The notes: generated by a model not told the origin, from the sequence alone. A stretch of 64,000 nucleotides of DNA from JAVDCA01 sp035293985 (GCA_035293985.1 DATGLS010000032.1:349159-413158); one strand, 5' to 3'; numbered from the stretch's first letter, positions 1 through 8,338 are shown. A program made the numbers and translations.

Positions 1-29
1 AGAGAGGTCGAGACGCTTGCGTCACTCAT
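1..29 (-). CDS. 5' end of a probable MATE-type exporter gene (partial)
   Basis: Only the first nine codons (MSDASVSTS) lie in the window; the gene continues off the left edge. The start is supported by AAAGGAG seven to eight bases upstream. The N-terminus resembles that of the MATE gene starting at 2033 (MRDASASLS), and the 160 bases upstream of both starts share blocks of identical sequence in the same order, so I infer a paralogous exporter under the same control. The identity of the protein beyond the edge is an inference. Confidence 0.5.
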
Positions 30-145
30 GTGCGCTCCTTTCCCTTCCGGGGCTGGAGCAGCGCTTGGACAATGCGTCTTTTTTCGCCACCGGGCGGCTG
101 CAAGAAGGCCCGGCCGCTGGGATCTAAGGCTGGATCACGTTGCCG

Positions 146-186
146 GCAAAGCATCATTTCTGGGCCCGGCCTGAGATTTTTTCACG
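146..186. promoter_or_regulatory. Conserved upstream element, copy A
   Basis: Contains GCAAAGCATCATTT (146-159) and a T-rich block GATTTTTTCAC starting at 175, 29 bases from the start of the first block. The same two blocks with the same spacing occur at 2153 and 2520. Copy A lies about 117 bases upstream of the partial gene starting at 29. Likely a regulator-binding and promoter region; which protein binds is not shown by the sequence. Confidence 0.5.
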
Positions 187-225
187 CCGCTCGCCATTCG
201 TCCGATGCCGCCTCGGCCGCGGTGG

Positions 226-588
226 TCACCTGCGGCATGGACATGATGGGACCTTAATCGCGTAGCTGAGAACCGCCTCATCTGCGGCGAAGATGGTGGT
301 GGCCTCGACCCGCCCCGGCGTCCATACGAAGGGTTCCGTGAACTGGAGGTCGGGCGCATCTTCCTTGAGACGGACGAAGTCGATCCGGAAAGCGCCGGAG
401 GTCGTCGCACAGGACGCCGCGTCGACCGCGAGGTGCGCGGTCCACGTCCTTCGCCAGGCATCGATTTCCGAGAACGTCACCGACTGGACGACCAGAGATG
501 GTCGGCAGACCTCCTCGCCGTCGACCGCGTGCGACGCCATGAGGAGAAGGACGGCGACAGCGGATAGCACAGCGCAATGCGGTCTCAT
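226..588 (-). CDS. Small secreted protein of unknown function
   Basis: About 120 residues beginning MRPHCAVLSAVAV with a typical Sec signal peptide (hydrophobic stretch to about residue 20, then HAVDG). The mature part has four or five Cys (EVCRPS, SCATTS, PSCPC) and no family I recognise. Start chosen at 588 because GGAG lies seven bases upstream; an earlier ATG at 609 would overlap the MATE stop codon as ATGA but has a poorer ribosome site and would add seven residues before the signal peptide. It follows the MATE gene on the same strand with a gap of 17 bases, so co-transcription is likely. A periplasmic role is inferred. Confidence 0.6.
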   Translation of the reverse strand: MRPHCAVLSAVAVLLLMASHAVDGEEVCRPSLVVQSVTFSEIDAWRRTWTAHLAVDAASCATTSGAFRIDFVRLKEDAPDLQFTEPFVWTPGRVEATTIFAADEAVLSYAIKVPSCPCRR

Positions 589-605
589 GTCTTGCTCCGT
601 TGCGC

Positions 606-2033
606 TCATGCCTTCGCGGGCGCCGCAGCGGGCACTTTCACCCGCAGCACCGTGTAGGCGAGCAGCGCCGCATAGAGACAGAACCCGCACGCGACGGCGG
701 CAAACAGACCGGTGGCGCCGAGGCCGAGCCAGTAGATCGCCGCGAGCCCGCCGCCGGCGCTCGCCGCCATGCGGATCGCATTGGCGTTCATGGCGGCGAC
801 CACGCGGCCGACACCCTGCGTCACGAAGAAGAGGCCGAGCCCGAGCCCGAAGCACGCATAAGCGGGTCCGACGACGTGCAGGTAGAGCGCGCCGACGCGC
901 GCAACATCGGGGTCGTCGCTGAACAGGCCGATCCACAGGCCGGGCCGGACCGCGACGATCAGCCCGATCGCGCCGCATACCGCCGCGACCGTGACGGCGC
1001 CGCTCCAGGCGATCTCTCTCGCGCGCGCGTATTGCCGCGCGCCCCAGTTGGTGCCGACCAGCGCGACGATCGCGGTGCCGAAGCCGAACGCGACCGGCTG
1101 CAGGATGTACTCGAGCCGCGCCCCCATCGCGTAGCCGACCGCAGTCTCGCGCCCGAGGTGCCCCGCGATGCCGGTCAGCACCACCACCGACAGGTTGGTG
1201 ATCGTCGTGTTGATCATGCCCGGCACGCCGATCCGAAGAATTGCGGCGAACAACTCCCAGCGCGGCGCGATGCCGCGCAGGCGCAGCCGCACGACAGCCT
1301 TCGCCGAACGCAGATACCAGATCATGCCGATGCCGCCGACGCCGAACGGGATCACGAGGCCCCAAGCCGCGCCGGCGGGGCCGAACGCCGGCACCGGCCC
1401 GACGCCGAAGATGAGCACCGGCGCGAGCGCGATATGCGCGAGCACGCATCCGACCAGGACGAAGGCCGGCAAGCTCATATTGCCGGTGCCGCGCACCACG
1501 TTGCCGAGCAGATTGAGCACGCAGATGCACACGCCGGCGCCGAACGCGACATTTGCGTAAGCGAGCGCGGCCGCCAGCATGTCGTCGCGCCCGCCCATCC
1601 AGGCGAAGACGAAAGGCCCGCCGAGCAGCATCGCGGCCGCGAACATGGCCCCCAGCGCGAGCGCGAGCAGCAAGGCGTGGAAGGCGAGCGCCGCGGCCCG
1701 GTCGCGCTCGCCGGCGCCGAGCGCGCGGGCGACCGCCGACGTCACGCCGTTGCCGATCCCGCTGTTGGTCGTCTGCAGGAGCAGCATCACCCAGGGAAAG
1801 GCCAGCGAGGCGCCGGCCAGGGTGTCGGTCCCGAGGTGGCCGAGGAAGAAGCCGTCGAACGTGATCACGCCCGCGAAGGCGGCGAGGTTGAGGATATTGG
1901 GCGCGGCGAGACGCAGCAGTGTCGGCAGGATCGGCCCTTCGAGCAGCAGCTTGGTGCGTGCCGCCATGCGCGGCGGCGCAGCTGTCGTGGGCGCAATCGA
2001 TGATGAGGAAAGCGAAGCGCTGGCGTCGCGCAT
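606..2033 (-). CDS. MATE-family multidrug/toxin efflux transporter
   Basis: A 475-residue inner-membrane protein with the roughly 12 hydrophobic segments and the two-bundle layout of MATE antiporters. Each half carries the family's small-residue-rich helices: 'ILNLAAFAGVITFDGFFLGHLG' type near residue 40 and 'GVPGMINTTITNLSVVVL' type near residue 265. Such proteins export drugs or metabolites in exchange for Na+ or H+. Start at 2033 is set by AAGGAG seven bases upstream; longer in-frame starts exist to 2156 but lack a ribosome site. The upstream region repeats that of the partial gene at the left edge, and a LysR regulator lies 540 bases away in the opposite orientation. Substrate cannot be read from sequence. 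Confidence 0.9.
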   Translation of the reverse strand: MRDASASLSSSSIAPTTAAPPRMAARTKLLLEGPILPTLLRLAAPNILNLAAFAGVITFDGFFLGHLGTDTLAGASLAFPWVMLLLQTTNSGIGNGVTSAVARALGAGERDRAAALAFHALLLALALGAMFAAAMLLGGPFVFAWMGGRDDMLAAALAYANVAFGAGVCICVLNLLGNVVRGTGNMSLPAFVLVGCVLAHIALAPVLIFGVGPVPAFGPAGAAWGLVIPFGVGGIGMIWYLRSAKAVVRLRLRGIAPRWELFAAILRIGVPGMINTTITNLSVVVLTGIAGHLGRETAVGYAMGARLEYILQPVAFGFGTAIVALVGTNWGARQYARAREIAWSGAVTVAAVCGAIGLIVAVRPGLWIGLFSDDPDVARVGALYLHVVGPAYACFGLGLGLFFVTQGVGRVVAAMNANAIRMAASAGGGLAAIYWLGLGATGLFAAVACGFCLYAALLAYTVLRVKVPAAAPAKA

Positions 2034-2152
2034 GGCCCGCTCCTTGTCCCGAAGGACGAGAGCAGCGCTTGGACGAGGCGTCTTTAGCGGAAGCCGGGCG
2101 GCTGCGGTTTGAGCCCGACATGCCGCGAGATAGCGCCAGCCGACGCCCGGCT

Positions 2153-2195
2153 GCAAAGCATCATTTTTTGGAACGCGCCCTAGATTTTCTCATGA
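2153..2195. promoter_or_regulatory. Conserved upstream element, copy B
   Basis: GCAAAGCATCATTT at 2153-2166, then GATTTTCTCATG from 2183 (offset 30). It lies 120 bases upstream of the MATE start, the same distance as copy A from its gene. Between element and start codon, both copies also share GAGCAGCGCTTGGAC, GCGTCTT and CGGGCGGCTGC in order. No reading frame begins after copy B in the rightward direction. Confidence 0.5.
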
Positions 2196-2198
2196 TCC

Positions 2199-2441
2199 TC
2201 AGCGTTGCCAGAACCATTTGGCGGCCTCGCGCCGGGCCTCCGCGCGCGTCATGCCGATGTCGCGCAGCAAATGCCGATCATTGTGCTCGACCCATTCGCG
2301 CAGGACGCGACGTTGCGAGCTGCGTTGCAAACCGTCGCGAATTGCCGCGGCGGATCGGCAGATGATCTCCAAAAGTGAGACGGTGAAGCGCGCCGGCGCC
2401 GGGCGCGCGTGCTGCCTCGTCGCTCTGATCAAGCCCGACAT
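2199..2441 (-). CDS. DUF1127 (YjiS-like) small protein
   Basis: Eighty residues. The C-terminal half carries the DUF1127 pattern: a basic/aromatic helix ending in LREWVEHNDRHLLRDIGMTR and then EARREAAKWFW. These short basic proteins are common in alphaproteobacteria and several are linked to RNA binding and stress or phosphate adaptation; no specific role can be given here. Start at 2441 has AAAGGGA eight bases upstream; a longer frame to 2483 lacks one. The gene sits head to head with the LysR gene at 2572, the conserved element copy C lying between them. Confidence 0.8.
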   Translation of the reverse strand: MSGLIRATRQHARPAPARFTVSLLEIICRSAAAIRDGLQRSSQRRVLREWVEHNDRHLLRDIGMTRAEARREAAKWFWQR

Positions 2442-2519
2442 GCCAGGTCCCTTTCGCCGAGCCGCGGAGGCTGGAGCCACCAAGGAGCGCGCTCTCGATA
2501 GAACCGGCTTTCATTGCCT

Positions 2520-2560
2520 GCAAAGCATCATTTCTCTATCTTGGCCGAGCTTTTCTCATG
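2520..2560. promoter_or_regulatory. Conserved upstream element, copy C (LysR promoter region)
   Basis: GCAAAGCATCATTT at 2520-2533 and GCTTTTCTCATG from 2549 (offset 29), ending 11 bases before the LysR start codon at 2572. It therefore overlaps the 5' leader of the LysR gene and lies upstream of the divergent DUF1127 gene. LysR proteins usually bind between themselves and a divergent target, so this copy is the natural candidate for the autoregulatory site. That assignment is inferred. Confidence 0.5.
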
Positions 2561-2571
2561 AGGTTCGGCCG

Positions 2572-3504
2572 ATGCTGCGCCGCCTGCCCCCGCTCAACGC
2601 GCTCAAGGCGTTCGAAGCCGCCGCCCGGCACGAAAGCTTCACCCGCGCCGCCGAGGAGCTGCACGTCACGCAAGGCGCGGTCAGCCATCAGGTCAAGGCG
2701 CTCGAGCTGGAGCTCGGCATCAAGCTGTTCAATCGCGAGCGCCAGCGCCTGATGATCACCGAGGCGGGCCGTGGGTATCTCGCGGTGATCCGCGATGCGT
2801 TCGACCGCATCGCGCTCGGCACCGAGCGGCTGCTGCAGCGCGAGAGCTCGGGCGCCTTGACGATCAGCATCTCGCCCGACTTCGCCGCCAAATGGCTCAT
2901 CCACCGCCTCGGCCGGTTTTCCGCCGCCCACCCGGATATCGACCTCAGGGTGTCGGCTTCCATGCACCGGGTCGACTTCGCTCGCGAGGACGTCGACATC
3001 GCCGTGCGCCACGGCGACGGCGACTGGGCCGGCCTCCATGTGGAGCGCCTGTGCGCCGAGCAGCTGTTTCCGGTCTGCAGCCCGCGCCTCGCGCGCGGCC
3101 GGCAGCGCCTCATTCGGCCGTCCGACGTGTTGAAGTTTCCGCTGCTTCATCTCCAGTCGCGCAAGGACTGGGCGACGTGGCTCGACCTGGTCGGCGTACC
3201 CGACGCCGAGGGTCCGCACGGACCAGTCATGAGTCACGCCAGCTTGTTGATCGACGCGGCCGCCGCTGGCCAGGGCATCGCCCTCGCGCGCACCACGCTC
3301 GCGGCCTGGGATCTGCTCAACGGCCGGCTGATACGTCCCTTTCCCGACGTCCTGCGCCTTTCCAAGCCTTATTGGGTGGTCTGCCCGAGGGCAACCGCGA
3401 TGCTGCCCAAGGTCAAGCGTGCGCGCGAGTGGCTGCTGTCCGAGGCAGCCGACGACGCGCGCCGCCTCAAAGCGCTTTGGGCGTCGCCACAAAATCGCCG
3501 ATGA
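2572..3504 (+). CDS. LysR-family transcriptional regulator, GcvA-like
   Basis: A 310-residue regulator, the normal length for the family. The N-terminal winged helix-turn-helix (residues 1-60) includes LPPLNALKAFEAAARH and the recognition-helix region TQGAVSHQVKALE, the pattern of the GcvA/AmpR branch. Residues about 90-300 form the periplasmic-binding-like effector domain (SISPDFAAKWLIHRL; DFAREDVDIAVRHGDGDW). Start chosen at 2572 because the conserved domain begins there; the frame is open much further upstream but runs through the non-coding element. Effector and regulon are unknown; the divergent DUF1127 gene and the two element-bearing MATE promoters are candidate targets. Confidence 0.88.
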   Translation: MLRRLPPLNALKAFEAAARHESFTRAAEELHVTQGAVSHQVKALELELGIKLFNRERQRLMITEAGRGYLAVIRDAFDRIALGTERLLQRESSGALTISISPDFAAKWLIHRLGRFSAAHPDIDLRVSASMHRVDFAREDVDIAVRHGDGDWAGLHVERLCAEQLFPVCSPRLARGRQRLIRPSDVLKFPLLHLQSRKDWATWLDLVGVPDAEGPHGPVMSHASLLIDAAAAGQGIALARTTLAAWDLLNGRLIRPFPDVLRLSKPYWVVCPRATAMLPKVKRAREWLLSEAADDARRLKALWASPQNRR

Positions 3505-3627
3505 TCGCGCCGCGGCGCGCACGAACCTGCTCAGCTCCGTTGACTTTCTGACGCATCCTCCAAATACTCGATGCCAATCATGAAAATTCGGCGCCGCCAA
3601 AGCTGGCGCATCCAGGGAGGAACTCGG

Positions 3628-4941
3628 ATGACCACCTCACGCAGATCGCTGCTCAAGCAGTCGGCCGCGGCGGCCGCCGCGCTCGGCGTCGGCACGCGGC
3701 TCGCGCGCGCCGCCGACGAGACCGTGCGGATCGGGGTCATCTACGATCTCTCCGGCCCGTTCGCGGCGGGCGGCTCGGTCGCTTCCGCCATCGGCTGCCA
3801 GATCGCGATCGACCTCGTGAACGAGAAGGGCGGCGTCGCCGGCAAGTACAAGGTCGTGCCGATCAATGCCGACAGCCAGAGCAAGGTCGACGTCGCCATC
3901 AACGAGGTCGAGCGGCTGATCAGCCAGGAGAAGGTCGAGATCGTCAACGGCGTCTATTCGAGCGCCCACGCGGTGCCGCTCGCCGCCAAGATGGAGGCGC
4001 AGAAGAAGATTCTTTGGATCACCACCGCGGTCTCGACCGCGGTGTTCAAGGGCAAGAACTTGAAATACGTGTTTCGCGCCCAGATCCATTCCGATCAGTA
4101 CGGCCAGGCGTTCGCCGGCTTCATCGCCGAGAACGCCAAGGCCAAGCTCGGCGCCGACCCGAAGGACATCAAGGTCGCCATCATCAACGAGGACGGACCC
4201 TACGGCGTCGGCGTCGGCGAGGCGAGCGCGCGCTTCGGCAAGGAGAAGGGCCTGCAGGTGGTGCTGCACGAGGCCTATTCGGCGAGCGCGCCCGACCTCT
4301 CCTCGCTCGTCACCAAGCTCAAGCGCGCCAATGCCGACGTGATCTCGCATGCCGGCTACAACCCGGACATCACGCTGTTCCTGCGCCAGGCCCGCGATGC
4401 CGGCCTGCACTTCAAGATGCTGGTCGGCAACGGCGCCGGCTACAGCCAGCTCGACAAGATCCGCGCGACCTTCGGTCCCGACGTCGACAACTTCTGCAAC
4501 ATCGATCCGGTCCCGGCGCAGCTGCTCAAGCCCGAGACGCTCGCTCCCGGTCTCGGCGACCTCGTCAAGACGATGGTCGAGCGCTACAAGGCCAAGACCA
4601 AGGCGACCGACGTGCCGCCGCACTGCTCGATGGGGTTCAACCAGACCTGGGTGCTGCTCAACAACGTGCTGCCGGTGGCGAAGCAGAAGTACGGCGGCTT
4701 CGATCCCGAGGCGGTGCGCAAGGCCGCGCTCGACGTCGACATCCCGCCCGGCGGCACCATCCAGGGCTACGGCGTGAAGTTCTATCCGCCCGGCACCGAG
4801 ATGGCGGGGCAGAACGAGCGCTCGACGCCGGTGGTCATGCAGTATGCGGGCGAGCACATCTCGGTGGTGTGGCCGACCAACATCAAGACGCAGGACCCGG
4901 TGTTACCGCTGCCGAAGACGTCGGCCTACGCAAAGGCGTGA
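3628..4941 (+). CDS. ABC transporter substrate-binding protein, branched-chain amino acid type
   Basis: A 437-residue periplasmic binding protein of the Leu/Ile/Val/amide class (Peripla_BP_6). The N-terminus MTTSRRSLLKQSAAAAAALG is a Tat-like signal (SRRSLLK) ending at ARA. The mature protein starts ETVRIGVIYDLSGPFAAGGS, typical of the fold's first strand. It captures an amino acid or related small organic ligand for the membrane complex encoded just downstream. Start at 3628 has GGAGGA six bases upstream. It precedes livG, livF, livH and livM in one direction, with a dispersed repeat in the 136-base gap before livG. Ligand cannot be assigned. Confidence 0.9.
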   Translation: MTTSRRSLLKQSAAAAAALGVGTRLARAADETVRIGVIYDLSGPFAAGGSVASAIGCQIAIDLVNEKGGVAGKYKVVPINADSQSKVDVAINEVERLISQEKVEIVNGVYSSAHAVPLAAKMEAQKKILWITTAVSTAVFKGKNLKYVFRAQIHSDQYGQAFAGFIAENAKAKLGADPKDIKVAIINEDGPYGVGVGEASARFGKEKGLQVVLHEAYSASAPDLSSLVTKLKRANADVISHAGYNPDITLFLRQARDAGLHFKMLVGNGAGYSQLDKIRATFGPDVDNFCNIDPVPAQLLKPETLAPGLGDLVKTMVERYKAKTKATDVPPHCSMGFNQTWVLLNNVLPVAKQKYGGFDPEAVRKAALDVDIPPGGTIQGYGVKFYPPGTEMAGQNERSTPVVMQYAGEHISVVWPTNIKTQDPVLPLPKTSAYAKA

Positions 4942-4970
4942 GCCGAGTTGAAGATGCAGCCGCATCCTCA

Positions 4971-5071
4971 TCGTCATTGCGAGCGAAGCGAAGCCAGCTC
5001 GCGCCACTTGCTCGGGCACTTGCCGATCGAGATTGACTCGGCGTGCTGCGCACGCCTCACAACGACGATGG
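4971..5071. repeat. Dispersed REP-like intergenic repeat (GTCATTGCGAG family)
   Basis: Begins TCGTCATTGCGAGCGAAGCG and ends GTGCTGCGCACGCCTCACAACGACGATG. A second member with closely similar ends lies at 49646-49741. It sits inside the transporter cluster, ending seven bases before the livG start codon, so it may lie in the transcribed leader and lower or set the relative expression of the binding protein and the ATPases. Confidence 0.7.
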
Positions 5072-5077
5072 GCTGAC

Positions 5078-5800
5078 ATGCTCGCCGTCGAGGGCCTCTC
5101 CAAGCGGTTCGGCGGCTTCCTGGCGGTCAACCAGGTGTCCTTTGCGGCGCGCCAGGGCGAGATCCTCGGCCTCATCGGCCCGAACGGCTCCGGCAAGAGC
5201 ACGACCTTCAACCTGATCGCCGGCACGCTGCGGCCGAGCGCGGGCGCGATCCGCTTCGCAGGCGCCGACATCGCCGGCCATTCGGCGCACGCCATCTGCC
5301 GCTCCGGCATCGCCCGCACGTTCCAAATCCCGCGGCCGTTCCACAAGCTCTCGCTCATCGAGAACGTCGCCCTCGCCGCCTACTTCGGCGCCTCCGGCCA
5401 CATCTCGCGCAGCGAGGCGCGCAATCGTGCCGAGGAGGCGCTCGAGCTCGTCGGGCTGCCGACCGATGCCGCGGCGAGCACCGAGGGCCTTGGGGCCGCG
5501 GCGCTCAAAAAACTCGAGCTCGCCCGCGCGCTCGCGACAAAACCGCGCCTGCTGCTCGCCGACGAGAGCCTCGGCGGCCTCGACGCCGCCGAGATGGAGC
5601 GCGCCGCCGATCTCTTGCAGACCATCCGCACCCGCATGGGCATCACCATCATCTGGGTCGAGCACATCATGGGCGTGCTGATGCGCATCGTCGACCGCGT
5701 GATCGTGCTCGACCACGGCGAGAAGATCTTCGAAGGCGCGCCCGCGCAAGCCGCGGTCGATCCTCGCGTAGCGCAAGTCTACCTCGGAGCGCACGCTTGA
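5078..5800 (+). CDS. livG: Branched-chain-type ABC transporter ATP-binding protein LivG
   Basis: A 240-residue ATPase with Walker A GPNGSGKS at residues 34-41 and the LivG-type segment GIARTFQIPRPF after it. Walker B reads LLLADES (158-164) rather than the usual DEP, and the ABC signature normally written LSGGQ/LPYGxQ is LGAAALKKLELAR (138-150), so Ser and Gly of the signature are missing. LivG-type proteins pair with LivF as a heterodimer, in which one degenerate site is tolerated. Start at 5078 (ATG) follows a dispersed repeat; no strong ribosome site is visible. It overlaps livF by four bases. Confidence 0.88.
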   Translation: MLAVEGLSKRFGGFLAVNQVSFAARQGEILGLIGPNGSGKSTTFNLIAGTLRPSAGAIRFAGADIAGHSAHAICRSGIARTFQIPRPFHKLSLIENVALAAYFGASGHISRSEARNRAEEALELVGLPTDAAASTEGLGAAALKKLELARALATKPRLLLADESLGGLDAAEMERAADLLQTIRTRMGITIIWVEHIMGVLMRIVDRVIVLDHGEKIFEGAPAQAAVDPRVAQVYLGAHA

Positions 5801-6510
5801 GTGCGCTCCTGTCGCTCGCGTCGGTTTCCGCGGGCTACGCCTCCTTCCGCGCCCTGTTCGATGTCTCGCTCGAGGTCTCGACCGGCGAGGCCGTCGGCGT
5901 GATCGGCCCGAACGGCGCCGGCAAGACCACCTTGATGCGGGTGATCTCCGGGCTCTTGGAGTTGCGCGGCGGGGCCATGACCTTCGAGGGCCGCACCGTC
6001 GCGGGCCTCCCGGCACACAAGATGGTCGAGCAGGGCATCGCGCACGTGCCGGAAAACCGCCGCCTCTTCCCGCGCCTCACCGTCGAGGACAACCTGCGCA
6101 TCGGCGCCTTCGTCCCGGCGGCGCGCAAGCACTTTGCCGATCAGCTCGCGCACGTCTACGCGCTCTTCCCCCGCCTGAAAGACCGGCGCAACCAATTCGC
6201 CGGCACGCTTTCGGGAGGCGAGCAGCAGATGGTCGCGATCGGCCGCGCGTTGATGTCGCGGCCCAAGCTCCTATTGATGGACGAGCCTTCCGCCGGCCTT
6301 GCGCCGCTCGTCGTCGCCCAGGTGTTCGACCTCGTCCGCCGCATCCGCGCCGAGGGGCTGACCGTGCTGATCGTCGAGCAGAACGTCCAGCAGGTGCTCG
6401 AGGTGGTCGACCGCGCCTACCTGCTCGAGACCGGCAGTATCCGCCTCGCCGGCCCCGCCGCCGAGCTCAAGGGCCATGACTTCATCCGCAAATCGTATCT
6501 GGGTTTGTGA
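5797..6510 (+). CDS. livF: Branched-chain-type ABC transporter ATP-binding protein LivF
   Basis: A 237-residue ATPase with all canonical motifs: Walker A GPNGAGKT (37-44), signature LSGGEQQ (138-144), Walker B LLLMDEP (158-164), and the switch-region histidine replaced in the family by VEQN. The LivF hallmark HVPENRRLFPRLTVEDNL follows the Q-loop. It probably starts at the TTG at 5797, overlapping the livG stop codon as TTGA; no ATG is available before the conserved domain. With LivG it forms the ATPase pair driving import through LivH and LivM. Confidence 0.92.
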   Translation: MSALLSLASVSAGYASFRALFDVSLEVSTGEAVGVIGPNGAGKTTLMRVISGLLELRGGAMTFEGRTVAGLPAHKMVEQGIAHVPENRRLFPRLTVEDNLRIGAFVPAARKHFADQLAHVYALFPRLKDRRNQFAGTLSGGEQQMVAIGRALMSRPKLLLMDEPSAGLAPLVVAQVFDLVRRIRAEGLTVLIVEQNVQQVLEVVDRAYLLETGSIRLAGPAAELKGHDFIRKSYLGL

Positions 6511-7364
6511 TGGACATCTATCTCCTCGAAGCCGTCATCAACGGCATCCTGCTCGGCGGCGTGATCGCCCTGCTGGCGCTCGGGCTCAACCTGATCTTCG
6601 GCGTCATCGACGTGATCTGGATCGCCTACGCCGATCTCGTGATGGTCGGCATGTACGTGCTCTACTGGCTCTACGCCCAGGAGCACTGGCCGCTCGCGCT
6701 GGCCTGCCTCGCCGCCGTCGCCAGCGTCGCCGTCATGGGCGTGCTGGTGCATCTCCTCATCATAGCGCCGATCCTCGGCACCGCCCCGATCAACCAGCTG
6801 CTCGCGACCGGCGGGCTCCTGTTTTTCCTGCAGAGCTTCGCGACGCTGCTGTTCGGCACCGATTTCCGCAACATCGGCGTGCGGCTGCCGAGCTTCGAGG
6901 TCGCAGACATGTCGATCAGCTCGGCCCGGCTTCTCTCCTTCGCGATCGCCCTCGTCGGCGCGGGCGGCCTCTATATGTTCCTGCGCCGCACCTTCGTGGG
7001 CACCGCCATCCGCGCCATCGCCCAGGACCGCGCCATCGTCGGCCTCATGGGGATCGACCAGCGCAGCGTGTACCTCGTCACCTCGGCGATCGGCGGCGCC
7101 CTTGCCGGCCTCGCGGCCTGCCTCTTGTCACTGCAATATGATGTGCATCCGTTCATCGGCAACACCTTCGGCCCCCTCATGTTCATGACCTGCGTCCTCG
7201 GCGGCCTCGGCGACATGATCGGCGGGGTGGTCGCCGCCTTCGTGCTGAGTCTGATCATCGCCATCGGCGGCTACTACTGGAGCACCGAGCTCTCCTACGT
7301 GATCGCGTTCACGCTGTTCATCGTGCTGATGTTCATCCGCCCGCGCGGGATCCTGGTGCGATGA
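6510..7364 (+). CDS. livH: Branched-chain-type ABC transporter permease LivH
   Basis: A 284-residue inner-membrane permease with about eight hydrophobic helices and the LivH signature NGILLGGVIALLALGLNLIFGV near the N-terminus. The C-terminal region GLGDMIGGVVAAFVLSLI is the family's ATPase-coupling segment. The ATG at 6510 overlaps the livF stop (TGATG); a GTG three bases earlier is a possible alternative. Together with LivM it forms the transmembrane channel of the importer. Confidence 0.93.
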   Translation: MDIYLLEAVINGILLGGVIALLALGLNLIFGVIDVIWIAYADLVMVGMYVLYWLYAQEHWPLALACLAAVASVAVMGVLVHLLIIAPILGTAPINQLLATGGLLFFLQSFATLLFGTDFRNIGVRLPSFEVADMSISSARLLSFAIALVGAGGLYMFLRRTFVGTAIRAIAQDRAIVGLMGIDQRSVYLVTSAIGGALAGLAACLLSLQYDVHPFIGNTFGPLMFMTCVLGGLGDMIGGVVAAFVLSLIIAIGGYYWSTELSYVIAFTLFIVLMFIRPRGILVR

Positions 7365-8338
7365 TCATGCGCGTGGCCCTGCTCGTGATCGCCGCCGCGC
7401 TGCTCGCCGGCGTACCGTTCGCGGCGCCGCCCTACTTCATGCACTTGATCATCCAGATCCTGCTGTGGGGCTTCATCTACACGGCGTGGTCGCTCATGGG
7501 CCGCTTCGGCCTCGTCTCGCTCGGCCACGGCGCCTTCCTCGGCATCGGCGCCTATGTGCCGGCGCTGCTGTGGAACTTCTATGCGGTCACGCCCTGGCTC
7601 GGCATACCGCTCGCCGTCGTGGCGGCGGTCGTGCTCAGCGTCGTCATCGGCTATCCCTGCGTGCGCCTGCGCGTGGTCGGCCACTATTTCGCGCTGGTGA
7701 CGCTCGCGCTCAGCCAGGTCGTGATGCTCTCGATCGTCGCGGCGCGCGACGTCACCGGCGGATCGCTCGGCCTCACCATCAGCAGCACCGGCCGCTCCTG
7801 GTACGCGTTCCAGTTTCCCGACAAGGCCCACTTCTACGCCATCGCCCTCGTGCTCTGGTTCGTCGGCCTCGTGGTCTGGCACCTGGTCGACCGCGGCATC
7901 GGCCGCGAGGCGCTCGACGCCATCTCCGAGGACGAGGACGCCGCCGCCGCGATCGGCATCGACGTGATGCAGCAAAAGCTGCGCGTCACCGTGATCAGCG
8001 CCGCGTTGACCGCGCTCGGCGGCGGCCTCTACGCTCAATATATGATGTACATCAACCCGGAGACGCTGTCCGGCATCGCTGTCTCGCTGCAGATCGTGTT
8101 CGGCGCCATCGTCGGCGGCATGTACACCCTGCTCGGGCCCACCGTCGGCTCGCTGCTGACCATCTCGCTCAACGAGGGCCTGCGCGTCGGCTTCGGCACG
8201 AGCTTCATCGGTGCCGCCAACACGATCTACGGAATCCTGCTCATTCTCTGCATCATCTTCATGCCGCGCGGCATCGTCGGCGCGCTGGGGCGGCGCCGGC
8301 GGCTCGAGCCGCGTTCCGCGGTGGCGCCGGCGGAATAG
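7361..8338 (+). CDS. livM: Branched-chain-type ABC transporter permease LivM
   Basis: A 325-residue inner-membrane permease. The characteristic LivM core WSLMGRFGLVSLGHGAFLGIGAY lies near residue 45, and EDAAAAIGIDVMQQKLRV, the cytoplasmic coupling loop, near residue 195. Its start ATG overlaps the livH stop as ATGA. It is the last gene of the five-gene transport cluster. No terminator-like hairpin with a T-run is evident in the 199 bases that follow. Confidence 0.93.
   Translation: MIMRVALLVIAAALLAGVPFAAPPYFMHLIIQILLWGFIYTAWSLMGRFGLVSLGHGAFLGIGAYVPALLWNFYAVTPWLGIPLAVVAAVVLSVVIGYPCVRLRVVGHYFALVTLALSQVVMLSIVAARDVTGGSLGLTISSTGRSWYAFQFPDKAHFYAIALVLWFVGLVVWHLVDRGIGREALDAISEDEDAAAAIGIDVMQQKLRVTVISAALTALGGGLYAQYMMYINPETLSGIAVSLQIVFGAIVGGMYTLLGPTVGSLLTISLNEGLRVGFGTSFIGAANTIYGILLILCIIFMPRGIVGALGRRRRLEPRSAVAPAE

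Noticed and set aside
226..2121. A 631-codon minus-strand frame joining the small secreted protein to a region inside the MATE gene
   Set aside because: Only the last 120 codons are protein-like. The remainder is out of frame with the MATE gene and low-complexity Arg-rich.
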